A stretch of 44,341 nt of DNA from Gemmatimonadota bacterium (GTDB taxonomy: Bacteria > Latescibacterota > UBA2968 > UBA8231), in contig JABHDC010000138.1 in NCBI GenBank assembly GCA_018673255.1, forward strand, positions 1 through 44,341. The letters are read 5' to 3'. Within the stretch, counting starts at the first letter, position 1; every line of letters begins with the position of its first letter. Made by a program: the position numbers and the translations under genes. Under the pieces are notes generated by a model that did not search any database, had not been told where the DNA came from, and was given only the letters and a program-made list of their open reading frames with translations. Below are positions 10,930 to 18,580 of this stretch, piece by piece.

Positions 10930-10956
10930 GAACTCGACTGCCTCAGGCAGTAGTTC
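10930..10956. repeat. Interrupted inverted repeat upstream of rplC
   Basis: GAACT (10930-10934), two unpaired bases, ACTGCCT (10937-10943), central C, AGGCAGT (10945-10951) and AGTTC (10952-10956) form a 12-pair dyad with a two-base bulge. It lies between the divergent GT9 gene and rplC, 44 bases before the rplC ATG. As RNA the loop would be about three bases; as DNA it would be a good operator. It could serve autoregulation of solitary rplC or act as a bidirectional element. No convincing sigma-70 promoter was found beside it. Confidence 0.6.
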
Positions 10957-10999
10957 TCGAACTGACAGTATTTCCTACACTGACATCTGTGAGCTTGAC

Positions 11000-11614
11000 A
11001 TGGCTGGCCTCATCGGCAGAAAACTGGGCATGACCCAGGTGTACAACGACAAGGAAGAACTCACCCCCGTCACCGTCGTCTCGGCGGGACCTTGTCCGGT
11101 CACCCAGGTGAAGACCACCGAGATTGACGGCTACGCCGCCATTCAGGTCGCCTTCGACGAGGTCCCTGAGCGCAAGGTGAACAAACCCATGGCAGGGCAT
11201 CTTGCCAAGGCCAAGGTTGCGCCGCATCGCACGCTGAAGGAATTCAGCAGCGACGACGCCGAATACGAGATCGGCCAGGTCCTCGATGTCACGCAATTCG
11301 AGATCGGTGATGTGGTCAAGGTTTCGGGACGATCGAAGGGTAAGGGTTTCGCCGGCGTCGTGAAGCGTTACCACTTCCGCGGCAAGAATGCGACGCACGG
11401 AACGCCGGGTCGCGTGCGCCACGGTGGTTCGATCGGTCAGGGCACCGACCCGGGCAAGGTGTGGAAGGGCAAGAAGATGCCCGGCCACATGGGCGCCCGC
11501 AACGTGACCACCGGAAGCCTCAAGGTCGTGCGCATCGATACCGAGCGTAACCTGCTTTTCCTGAAGGGCGCCGTTCCCGGGTCCCCCGAGGGATACATCA
11601 CGATCGTCAAGTAG
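11000..11614 (+). CDS. rplC: 50S ribosomal protein L3, stand-alone gene
   Basis: L3 is an early-assembly 23S rRNA-binding protein whose extended loop reaches towards the peptidyl transferase centre. The 204 residues carry the full signature: MAGLIGRKLGMTQVY, GPCPVTQVKT, SKGKGFAGVVKRYHF, GSIGQGTDPGKVWKGKKMPG (retaining the Gln of the loop that is methylated in E. coli L3) and RNLLFLKGAVPG. It looks functional. The oddity is context: rpsJ is not upstream and rplD/rplW/rplB are not downstream; a glycosyltransferase gene diverges upstream and a terminator follows at once. It may be the only L3, relocated from the S10 operon, or a second copy. Confidence 0.95.
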   Translation: MAGLIGRKLGMTQVYNDKEELTPVTVVSAGPCPVTQVKTTEIDGYAAIQVAFDEVPERKVNKPMAGHLAKAKVAPHRTLKEFSSDDAEYEIGQVLDVTQFEIGDVVKVSGRSKGKGFAGVVKRYHFRGKNATHGTPGRVRHGGSIGQGTDPGKVWKGKKMPGHMGARNVTTGSLKVVRIDTERNLLFLKGAVPGSPEGYITIVK

Positions 11615-11661
11615 ATGCACGGGCGCTGAGTAGACGCGCTGAGAAAGCTGTTCTTCGAGTC

Positions 11662-11690
11662 AGCGGAGTCGCCACGGCGCTCCGCTTTTC
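11662..11690 (+). terminator. Intrinsic terminator after rplC
   Basis: AGCGGAG (11662-11668) pairs with CTCCGCT (11680-11686) around an 11-base loop and runs into TTTTCTC. It closes rplC as a single-gene unit and lies before the convergent HIT gene. Confidence 0.85.
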
Positions 11691-11729
11691 TCGTTCTGGC
11701 CTGTCCTCCTCTTGGGGCCGTCCTGTATA

Positions 11730-12077
11730 CTATCCGGGTGGCCATGTGAACTGACGGCCACCGAGCACGTGGATGTGCAGATGCGGCACTTCCTGACCGC
11801 CATGGCGGCCGGCATTGATGACACACCGGTATCCATCTGCGGCGATCCCTTCCTGCTCGGCTGCCCTGCGCGCCATGACCAGCAGGTGACCGAGCAATGC
11901 CTCGTCTTCCATGTCAGCCCCCTGAACGCCGACAATGGGCTTCCGGGGGACGACGAGCAGGTGCGTCGGTGCCTGGGGTGAGATGTCGCGCAGAACGACA
12001 CACTCATCGTCTTCCATCACGATATCTCCTGGTATGTCACCCGTCATGATACGGGTAAAAATGCTCGCTTCACTCAT
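11730..12077 (-). CDS. HIT-family nucleotide hydrolase/transferase
   Basis: Small histidine-triad protein (115 residues), probably acting on dinucleoside polyphosphates or nucleoside phosphoramidates as HinT-like enzymes do. N-terminus SIFTRIMTGDIPGDIV, middle APTHLLVVPRKPIVGVQ and the C-terminal catalytic HLHIHVLGG, ending GGRQFTWPPG as in HinT proteins. ATG 12077 is chosen because AAGGAGG sits at ideal distance; an ATG six bases upstream would touch the ribosome site. It diverges from the GT2 gene with only 30 bases between starts, so the two promoters must overlap each other or lie in the opposite coding regions. Confidence 0.95.
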   Translation of the reverse strand: MSEASIFTRIMTGDIPGDIVMEDDECVVLRDISPQAPTHLLVVPRKPIVGVQGADMEDEALLGHLLVMARRAAEQEGIAADGYRCVINAGRHGGQEVPHLHIHVLGGRQFTWPPG

Positions 12078-12107
12078 CCTCATCCTCCTTGTCGTGTCTG
12101 CCAACTG

Positions 12108-12815
12108 ATGGATCTGTCGATCGTCATTCCTGCCTACAACGAAGGCGCTCGTATCCTGGGTACCGTCGACTCGGTCTGCGCTCACCTCAATCAGAGAGAC
12201 TGGGCATACGAGATCGTCGTCGTCGATGACGGCTCCACCGATGCCACGGCATCGCTGGTCGAGGAGGCAAGGTCTGAACGGCCCGCCCTGCGGCTTGTTC
12301 GCGCCGACACCAATCTCGGGAAGGGTGGCGCCATCCGCCTGGGCGCCCAGGTGTCGCATGGTGATATCGTCGGCTTCCTCGACGCTGATGACAAGACCGA
12401 TATCTGCGGCATCGACGATGTCTTCAAGTGCCTTGAGGCTGGTGCCGATATCGTCATCGGCGATCGCACGCTGTCAGAAACGTCGATCACCACAGATCGC
12501 CGGGCATACCGGGCGTGGGGATCGCGCGTGTTCCGCTGGCTGATCAGGGCGTGGCTTGGCCTTGGGGATCTGCCCGACACGCAGTGCGGATTCAAGTTCT
12601 ACCGGGCGAGCTGTCTGCGCGAACTCCACGAGCGGGCCTGCATCGAGGGATACATGTTCGATGTGGAGTTGCTGCTGCTGGCGCGTCAGACGGCAAAACG
12701 GATCGAGGCCATCCCCGTGCTTTGGCGAGATGACCCCGACAGCAGATTTCGGCCGCTGTCAGGCAGCTGGCGAAATCTTCGTGAACTGTGGCGCATCCGC
12801 CGAAGGCACATCTGA
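12108..12815 (+). CDS. Glycosyltransferase family 2, dolichyl/polyprenyl-phosphate glucosyltransferase-like
   Basis: A GT-A enzyme that probably moves a sugar from a nucleotide sugar to a polyprenyl-phosphate carrier. The 235 residues open with SIVIPAYNEGARI, then EIVVVDDGSTDAT, NLGKGGAIRLGAQ, metal-binding FLDADDKT, and DTQCGFKFYRA, the order seen in the Alg5/DPG-synthase-like subgroup. No membrane segment is visible, unlike longer relatives. The ribosome site before ATG 12108 is poor. The stop is 15 bases from the stop of the convergent transporter gene. Confidence 0.88.
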   Translation: MDLSIVIPAYNEGARILGTVDSVCAHLNQRDWAYEIVVVDDGSTDATASLVEEARSERPALRLVRADTNLGKGGAIRLGAQVSHGDIVGFLDADDKTDICGIDDVFKCLEAGADIVIGDRTLSETSITTDRRAYRAWGSRVFRWLIRAWLGLGDLPDTQCGFKFYRASCLRELHERACIEGYMFDVELLLLARQTAKRIEAIPVLWRDDPDSRFRPLSGSWRNLRELWRIRRRHI

Positions 12816-12830
12816 GCCACCGGCTCCCAA

Positions 12831-15164
12831 TCAGGGCGCCCCAGGGCCTCCGTCGTTCACTTCCAGGCCGCTGACGAGTTGACTGAGTCGGTGCAGGGCG
12901 ACGCCGACGAAGATTTCCCGTGCCGCTCCCAGGTCCAGACGCGACGAGCTGCCGAGGAAATCCTCGAGGGCGAGGATCACCAGATAGATGCTGAGCACCT
13001 CGTAGGGACGACGCCCCGTCGCCAGCAGACCATCGCGGATGATTCCCGCCACTTGGAGTGCCGCTTCCTCCATCCATTCCAGATTGCCCGAGTCGTAGGC
13101 GCGTCGCAGGCGATCAAAGGTCTCGTCCAGGCCCTCGCGCGTACTGACTTCGATGCCCGCACTGCGATGCAGAGAGGTTCCGGCTCGACGGATGATGCGC
13201 AGAAGGGTCGATCCACGCCGGTCGTCGTCCATCGACAGCAGGCGGTAGAATTCACTGCCCCCGCCGATGGCTACGCACACACTGTTCAGCAATTGCAGGC
13301 GTACGGCGGCGGAGCGGAAACGACTCAGGTTTCGCAAGGTGGGCTTGATCACCCGGTGGTCGTCCATGTGGGCCAGGACGTCGACAAGTGTGGGGAAGGT
13401 CACGGGGTCGAAACTGCCCCCGAAGTGCCAGAAAAGGAGCTCCTGCACCTCAGCCCCACCGATCTCACTCAGGCCACGAATTGCACTGATCCGGACACGC
13501 GGGTCTTCATCCTCGAGGGCCTCGATCAGGGGATCGATGCTTCCCGGGTGGCCGAGACGTCCCAGTGCCTCCGCCGCCTCGGAACGTATGTCGGATGAAC
13601 CATCGACCAATTCGCGCACGAGGGACTCAGTGGCCGCCTCGGAGCCGGTATCACCCAGGGCCCGGGCGGCGCTGCGGCGCACCATGGGGCTGGCATCGGC
13701 CAGAGCCTGGATAAGTTGCTCGATAGCCAGTGGTGATCCGGAGCGGCCCAGGCCGCGGGCGGCACGAGCACGGCGCTCCTGACGGGATGCGACGCTGTAT
13801 ACGGCGGTGTTGTACGTGTAGCTGAGAAGATTCCCCTGGAACATGTGCGACAGCAGATGTCGAGAGGTGATAGAGCTCCGGTCGCTGACCCGACTCAGCA
13901 GCACCAGGGCCGGCAATCGGCAGACGGCACTGATAAGGAAGATGATCTGCAGGTGCGTGATCGTCAGACCGCCAAGCTGCAGCGTCATACCATCGAGGTA
14001 TCGTACAAGCACCGCACTGGCTGCAGGTCCCAGAGCGCCAAGCAGGTTGACGGAAGCCGACCAGGTGGCCAGGTAGTGGGGTCGCTGGGAGCCTGCCGGG
14101 ACAAGCCCGTAGAGCAAGGGCGTGACCGATACGAGGATCCCCGAAAAGAGCAACCCGCTGACGCAGAGCGCGACGGGGACAAACCAGAAGAATTCAGGTG
14201 TATTGAAGACCCAGATGATGGGGATGAAGGTGGCCGGCACCATCAGGATCTGCAGCACCGGCTTGCTGCCGAACCGATCCACCAGCCCGGCCCAGAATCG
14301 GTAGCCGGCAATACTGCTAATCATGAACAGGGCATTGAAGATGGAGATCAGTGTGTAGGAGATGCCGAGTTGGTCGAGCATGTACACGCTGTAGAGCGGG
14401 CCGCCAATGCCGATGGCGAAGGTCCACATACCGTAGAAGAGAACTGCGCGACGGAAATTCTTGTCACGAAGGGGTTCGAGCAGGCCCGTCGTGTGTTCCG
14501 TGGCGACTTCCTCTTCGTCCGGTGGTGGCAGATGGGGGGCACGAGACAGTGCCAGATAACCCAGCCAGCCGAAGGCAGATCCAAAGATGAAGACCAGGTC
14601 GAAGCCGGTCTGTTTGTCAGTGGCCTCGAAGCCATCGATGAAACGACCGATGGCGAAACCGGCAATCATGGCTGCAAGGGTGCTGAAGATCGTCTGACGG
14701 CTGGTGAAACGGGCGCGGATCGTCTCCGGGACCGTGTTGGCGACCCATGTGTTGTAGAATGGCGCCACCACATGGCCGCACAGCAGGCCTGCGGCCACGA
14801 GGAAAAGCAGGGCCTCCAGGCGCAGGTGGGAGACGAACAGCAGCGGCACCAGCGGCAGCGCGCTGCGCAGCAGGATCTCGACAAAGCCGATGCCGATAAC
14901 GAATCGTTTGCGTCGTCGGATTCGAGCCGCCCACCTGGACGACAAGATCTGCACCACGCCCAGCAGGTACGCGATCGACGTGAGCAGAGCGATGTATGAC
15001 TCGTCCGCTCCCAGATGCAGCAGATAACCGGTGAAGACGGCCGTGCCAATACCGATCGTCTGTCCCCACACGCCCCACAATCCGCTGGCAGTGATGAAAC
15101 CGCGCATGGCGCGGTTCACTTCGCCTCGGGTCAGGCCGGGGCGTTCAACTTCGTCGGCGGACAT
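12831..15164 (-). CDS. MFS transporter fused to C-terminal HEAT-repeat domain
   Basis: 777 residues. Residues about 20-430 form a 12-helix major-facilitator body, with RIRRRKR after an early helix pair and WAGLVDRFGSKP in the second half resembling loop A motifs. Residues about 465-600 form HEAT/PBS-lyase-type repeats (LIQALADASPMVRRSAARAL, LVRELVDGSSDIRSEAAEAL, LIEALEDEDPRVRISAIRGL). A final ~170-residue helical segment has no recognisable family. The last membrane helix leads directly into the repeats, so they should lie in the cytoplasm, perhaps as a docking or sensing platform. The substrate is not readable. A second transporter-HEAT fusion is encoded at 22484-25777. Confidence 0.87.
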   Translation of the reverse strand: MSADEVERPGLTRGEVNRAMRGFITASGLWGVWGQTIGIGTAVFTGYLLHLGADESYIALLTSIAYLLGVVQILSSRWAARIRRRKRFVIGIGFVEILLRSALPLVPLLFVSHLRLEALLFLVAAGLLCGHVVAPFYNTWVANTVPETIRARFTSRQTIFSTLAAMIAGFAIGRFIDGFEATDKQTGFDLVFIFGSAFGWLGYLALSRAPHLPPPDEEEVATEHTTGLLEPLRDKNFRRAVLFYGMWTFAIGIGGPLYSVYMLDQLGISYTLISIFNALFMISSIAGYRFWAGLVDRFGSKPVLQILMVPATFIPIIWVFNTPEFFWFVPVALCVSGLLFSGILVSVTPLLYGLVPAGSQRPHYLATWSASVNLLGALGPAASAVLVRYLDGMTLQLGGLTITHLQIIFLISAVCRLPALVLLSRVSDRSSITSRHLLSHMFQGNLLSYTYNTAVYSVASRQERRARAARGLGRSGSPLAIEQLIQALADASPMVRRSAARALGDTGSEAATESLVRELVDGSSDIRSEAAEALGRLGHPGSIDPLIEALEDEDPRVRISAIRGLSEIGGAEVQELLFWHFGGSFDPVTFPTLVDVLAHMDDHRVIKPTLRNLSRFRSAAVRLQLLNSVCVAIGGGSEFYRLLSMDDDRRGSTLLRIIRRAGTSLHRSAGIEVSTREGLDETFDRLRRAYDSGNLEWMEEAALQVAGIIRDGLLATGRRPYEVLSIYLVILALEDFLGSSSRLDLGAAREIFVGVALHRLSQLVSGLEVNDGGPGAP

Positions 15165-15302
15165 CCAGGTGGCTCACTTAGGGAATGGAGTGCGGCAGAG
15201 CGACAAAGATAACGACAGTCTTCGGAATTGGGACCCGCCTTTCCCACCGACAGAAAAAGAAATCTGTGGCGAAGGGCACAGATCACCCGGCGTCGAGGAT
15301 CG

Positions 15303-16256
15303 TCAGAAACCGGCGGCCTTGTCGACGATGTTCGAGGGGGATTCGCCGCGCAGATACCGGTCGAGATTGTCGCAGAAGAATTCGTAGATCTTGCGGGGGC
15401 GGTGTTGGGAGGCCCCGGCACGATGAGGTGTCAGGATGAGATTTGGTGTCTGCCAGAGGGGACTTTCGGCGGGCACGGGTTCCACCTCGCACACGTCGAG
15501 CCCGGCTCCGGCGATCTCGCCACCCTGCAGGGCAGCGACCAGTGCTGGCTCATCGACAATCCCACCGCGGCTGACGCAGACCAGGTAAGCTGTCTGTTTC
15601 ATCCTCACCAGTTCCGGTGAACTGATCAGATGATAGGTCGCAGGCGTGCGCGGGCAGGCGATGACGACGGCATCGGAGGCACACAGCAGCCAGTCCAGGC
15701 TGTCGGCATCGGGTGAACGGACTTCGTCAATATCGGGAAGGGGGCCCTGCTGGACCGGATCCAGACCCAGGACCTTCATGTCGTAGCCCCGCGATCGCTT
15801 CGCAGTTTCGCGGCCAAAGCCGCCCAGGCCGATGATACCCAGGGTCATTCCCGTGAGTTCGATCACATCCCCACCACCCCACATGGCCTCGTGCATGTTC
15901 TGGATGGCCGGTCGCAGTCCGCGCGTGAGGGCCAGCAGCAGGGCCCATGCATGTTCACCCCCCTGTGGTGCGTACAGTCCTGCTGTGTTGGAGACCACGA
16001 CCAGCTCCCGGTCAACGATCTCCGGGTAGAGGTAGTTATCCATGCCGGCACTGAAAGACTGTACCCAACGCAGGTCATGGCCTGCACTGGTGACCTTCTG
16101 GGTGAAGTAGCCCATCAGGACCTGGCATCCGGCTACCATCGCAACTGCCTCGTCCTCATCATTGGCCAACAGCAGTTCGTGACCGTGCTTTTTGGCTACG
16201 TCCTGTAATCCGTCCACTTGCTCGGGTGAGAAGGGGTAGTGGACGAGAATCCTCAT
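15303..16256 (-). CDS. D-isomer-specific 2-hydroxyacid dehydrogenase
   Basis: NAD(P)-dependent interconversion of a 2-keto acid and a D-2-hydroxy acid. 317 residues with the family layout: short N-terminal substrate domain, nucleotide fold LGIIGLGGFGRETAKRS, catalytic Arg in CVSRGGIVDE, Glu in LDVCEVEPVP and His in LTPHRAGAS. All three catalytic residues are present. Glyoxylate/hydroxypyruvate or phosphoglycerate-type substrates are possible; the serA regulatory domain is absent. It is second in a two-gene unit, its ATG overlapping the kinase stop (ATGA). Confidence 0.93.
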   Translation of the reverse strand: MRILVHYPFSPEQVDGLQDVAKKHGHELLLANDEDEAVAMVAGCQVLMGYFTQKVTSAGHDLRWVQSFSAGMDNYLYPEIVDRELVVVSNTAGLYAPQGGEHAWALLLALTRGLRPAIQNMHEAMWGGGDVIELTGMTLGIIGLGGFGRETAKRSRGYDMKVLGLDPVQQGPLPDIDEVRSPDADSLDWLLCASDAVVIACPRTPATYHLISSPELVRMKQTAYLVCVSRGGIVDEPALVAALQGGEIAGAGLDVCEVEPVPAESPLWQTPNLILTPHRAGASQHRPRKIYEFFCDNLDRYLRGESPSNIVDKAAGF

Positions 16257-17284
16257 GATCCCTGTTCCTCGCTTGATGTGGGCGCGGGTGCGGTACCTGC
16301 GATGATCTCATCGACACGGTCACCCAGGGACTGTCTCAGGCGGGGGCCATAGGCAGACACGACACAGGCGGCCGCATAGTTGCCCAGACTGGCTGAGGCT
16401 TCGGGCGACAGATCGCGGCACAGGCCATACAGCACACCACCGGCGAAGGAATCACCAGCACCGGTCGTGTCGACGGCATCGATGGTGTGACCGGCGACGA
16501 GTCGATGTTCGCCGGCGGTGCACACCAGCGCGCCATCGGCACCACAGGTGATGAAGGCGCGACCGACTCTCGCTGCCAGTGCCTCAGCGGCCTTGTTGCG
16601 GTCGGGTTGGCCACTGAGTGCCATGGCCTCGTCCTCATTGCAGAAGAGCAGGTCGACGCCACTGTCGATGAGTCGTTCGAATCGAGACTGGAAAGCGCCC
16701 ACGACAAGGGGATCACTCAATGTCAATGACACGGCCACGCCTTGTGATCGGGCCGCTGTGGCCGCCCGTTCGCAGGCGGCGAAACCCTCATCCGTCGTGA
16801 GTAGATATCCCTCCAGATACACGAATCGCGCCTGAGCGATGGTCACCTCGTCAACCTGCTGAGGCCCCATGGATCCGCTGGCCCCGAGGAAGGTGTTCAT
16901 CGAGCGATCCGCATCGGGTGTGACCATGACGAGGCACTGGCCGGTCGGTGTCGAAGGCAGGAAGACGCCCTCGCCACTGTCGACACCGGCGTCGCCGAGA
17001 TCCTTGCGATAGAATCGACCCCAGTCGTCATCACCCACCTGGTAGGCATAGCAGGATCGTCCGCCAAAACGGGCAACCGTGATCATCGTATTGGCTGCTG
17101 AGCCACCTGATGCGCTTAGAATGGGATCCTCTGACATGCCTGCCAGAATCTCCTGGCGCCGGGCATCGTCGACGAGGGTCATCACGCCCTTCTCCACGCC
17201 CACACGGGCCAGTGCATCCGGAGTGATGGAATACTGAATGTCGACCAGCGCGTGGCCGATCCCATAGACGTCGTACTGAGGCAA
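16253..17284 (-). CDS. PfkB-family kinase, adenosine kinase-like
   Basis: Phosphorylates a sugar or nucleoside hydroxyl with ATP. N-terminal VYGIGHALVDIQ, substrate region GGSAANTMITVARFGG (closer to adenosine-kinase-type proteins than to ribokinase), and the PfkB signature DTTGAGDSFAGGVLYGL with the catalytic Asp. I use TTG 17284 because a textbook site (GCAGGAGG) is five bases upstream on the minus strand; the open frame continues to a TTG at 17365 but that extension has no ribosome site and is Gln/Ser-rich. Product 343 residues. The gene is translationally coupled to the downstream dehydrogenase and diverges from infC. Substrate unproven. Confidence 0.92.
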   Translation of the reverse strand: MPQYDVYGIGHALVDIQYSITPDALARVGVEKGVMTLVDDARRQEILAGMSEDPILSASGGSAANTMITVARFGGRSCYAYQVGDDDWGRFYRKDLGDAGVDSGEGVFLPSTPTGQCLVMVTPDADRSMNTFLGASGSMGPQQVDEVTIAQARFVYLEGYLLTTDEGFAACERAATAARSQGVAVSLTLSDPLVVGAFQSRFERLIDSGVDLLFCNEDEAMALSGQPDRNKAAEALAARVGRAFITCGADGALVCTAGEHRLVAGHTIDAVDTTGAGDSFAGGVLYGLCRDLSPEASASLGNYAAACVVSAYGPRLRQSLGDRVDEIIAGTAPAPTSSEEQGS

Positions 17285-17289
17285 GGATT

Positions 17290-17297
17290 CCTCCTGC
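17290..17297 (-). promoter_or_regulatory. Shine-Dalgarno site fixing the PfkB start
   Basis: Minus strand GCAGGAGG, five bases before TTG 17284. It rules out the longer start for the kinase. Confidence 0.85.
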
Positions 17298-17400
17298 GAT
17301 TGCTGTGTCTGATGCGTTGATTGTTCTTCCGCAGGGCAAGATAAGGGGGATTCCGCGTACAGCAACCGGCACCGCCCCAGACCTTGTTCAGTCTGGAGTC

Positions 17401-17430
17401 TTGCTCAGGGAGCAGGTGGACGGTTATATT
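17401..17430 (+). promoter_or_regulatory. Probable promoter of infC
   Basis: TTGCTC (17401-17406), 18-base spacer, TATATT (17425-17430; one mismatch to the -10 consensus). Transcription would start near 17437 and give a leader of about 85 bases before the infC start. Confidence 0.55.
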
Positions 17431-17449
17431 TCGCGCACTCACTTTACCC

Positions 17450-17490
17450 GGGCACATCATGCCCAGGGAGACCGGGTATCGAAGCCCGGT
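17450..17490 (+). promoter_or_regulatory. Two leader hairpins before infC
   Basis: GGGCA (17450-17454) pairs with TGCCC (17460-17464). ACCGGG (17471-17476) pairs with CCCGGT (17485-17490). Both lie between the predicted transcription start and the ribosome site, so they could help translational or transcriptional control of IF-3. Confidence 0.55.
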
Positions 17491-17508
17491 GTCACGATTC
17501 CATCCCAC

Positions 17509-17525
17509 GGAGGGAAAACCAGATC
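17509..17525 (+). promoter_or_regulatory. infC: Shine-Dalgarno site pointing to an ATC start of infC
   Basis: GGAGGG at 17509-17514 is followed nine bases after GGAGG by ATC 17523-17525. No ATG, GTG or TTG lies in frame between this site and the conserved RIN motif, so the ribosome site decides for a rare start codon. Confidence 0.8.
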
Positions 17526-18044
17526 AGCAAACAGCAACAGTCGTTTACCCGGATCAATGACTCGATTCGTGTGCCGCAGGTGCGTCTCATCGACGCCGAA
17601 GGCAATCAGGTCGGTGTCATCGATACCAGCAAGGCCATGGAGATGGCCGACACCGCAGAGCTGGACCTCGTCGAAGTGGCCCCCGAAGCCCGTCCTCCGG
17701 TCTGCCGGATCATGGACTATGGTAAGTACAGCTTCGACAAAGAGAAGAAGGCCAAGGAAGCCCGAAAGAAGGGCCAGAGCCTGCAGATGAAGACAGTGCG
17801 TATTCGCACTGCAAACATCTCAGCGCATGATCTGGAGTACCGTCTCGGGCATATCCGTGAGTTTATCGCCGCAGGGCACCGCGTGAAGATCAGCATGCGG
17901 TTCTTCGGCCGAATGATGGCCTACAAGGATCGCGGGCGTGAGGTGCTGGAAGATGTGGCTGGGCAGATGAAGGAAATCGCCATTGTCGATCAGATGCCAC
18001 AGATGGAAGGCCGCGAAATGTCGATGATCCTGCGTCCGCAATAG
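17523..18044 (+). CDS. infC: Translation initiation factor IF-3 with ATC start codon
   Basis: IF-3 binds the 30S subunit, checks codon-anticodon pairing in the P site and prevents early 50S joining. Read from ATC the 173-residue product begins with SKQQQSFTRINDSIRVPQV, which includes the conserved RIN...IR start of the family; then DLVEVAPEARPPVCRIMDYG, a Lys-rich linker, and the C-terminal domain with RHVKIS-like strands, FFGRMMAYKDRG and a terminal MEGREMSMIL. The first canonical codon, GTG 17571, would remove that conserved start and has no ribosome site. AUU, AUC or AUA starts are known for infC (AUU in E. coli, AUC in Myxococcus) and make it sensitive to its own proofreading. rpmI and rplT are not downstream; a terminator follows. 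Confidence 0.93.
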   Translation: MSKQQQSFTRINDSIRVPQVRLIDAEGNQVGVIDTSKAMEMADTAELDLVEVAPEARPPVCRIMDYGKYSFDKEKKAKEARKKGQSLQMKTVRIRTANISAHDLEYRLGHIREFIAAGHRVKISMRFFGRMMAYKDRGREVLEDVAGQMKEIAIVDQMPQMEGREMSMILRPQ

Positions 18045-18088
18045 GGACGTCCTCGCGAGCCGCTTGCTCGCCGACATGCAAAGACTCA

Positions 18089-18127
18089 GGCCCTCTGCGT
18101 TGGCTGACGCGGAGGGCCTTTCTGTTT
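18089..18127 (+). terminator. Strong intrinsic terminator after infC
   Basis: GGCCCTCTGCGT (18089-18100) pairs with ACGCGGAGGGCC (18107-18118) with one G-U pair, then TTTCTGTTT. It ends infC as a single gene and separates it from convergent zapA. Confidence 0.92.
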
Positions 18128-18176
18128 GCGGGAGGCTGCTGGACTACGGGCCTGACTGAATACGGACCGACGGCGT

Positions 18177-18536
18177 CTATTCCACTGAGCCATCGGAGGT
18201 CGCCGGGTCGTGATCGGTGGCCTCCAGTGTCTGTGTGAACTGGTCGATTCGTTCGTCAGCGTCCGCCAGCAACTGTTCGCGGCGCTGCTGAGTACTCAAT
18301 ACCTCGTCAGCTACTTCCATGGCGGCAAGGATGGCAAGCTCAAGTGCAACGCCCCGACCACGCTTGGCGGCCAGGGCCCTCATCTTGTCGTCGAGATACG
18401 CGGCGGCCTGGCGAATCTGCTCTGGATCGGCTGATGAGCTGCCCAGCCGGAAGGACTGATCGTAAATCTGCACGACCAGTGCTTCTTCGGTGGATTCGCC
18501 GGATTCAGGATGCTGGGGTGATGGCGACACAGGCAT
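18177..18536 (-). CDS. zapA: Cell division protein ZapA
   Basis: ZapA cross-links FtsZ filaments at the division site. About 119 residues: a short Pro/Ser/Glu-rich head, beta strands VVQIYDQSFRLG, helix IRQAAAYLDDKMRALA, then the long coiled coil beginning VALELAILAAMEVADEVL and ending in an acidic tail. ATG 18536 has AAGG only one base upstream, while GTG 18530 has it at seven bases, so initiation may be two codons later. Reading further upstream would enter the stable hairpin at 18581-18608, so longer starts are unlikely. It is downstream of a strong promoter and structured RNA. Confidence 0.88.
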   Translation of the reverse strand: MPVSPSPQHPESGESTEEALVVQIYDQSFRLGSSSADPEQIRQAAAYLDDKMRALAAKRGRGVALELAILAAMEVADEVLSTQQRREQLLADADERIDQFTQTLEATDHDPATSDGSVE

Positions 18537-18580
18537 ACCTTGGGCGTTGTACAGAGCTGCGTACATAACAATGAACGCAA

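Noticed and set aside
13845..14999. 384-codon plus-strand open frame
   Set aside because: Antisense to the membrane part of the MFS-HEAT gene; composition is a GC-rich shadow (Gln/Asp/Arg/His) without family motifs.
17571..18044. infC starting at GTG 17571
   Set aside because: Loses the conserved N-terminal RIN motif and has no ribosome site, unlike ATC 17523.
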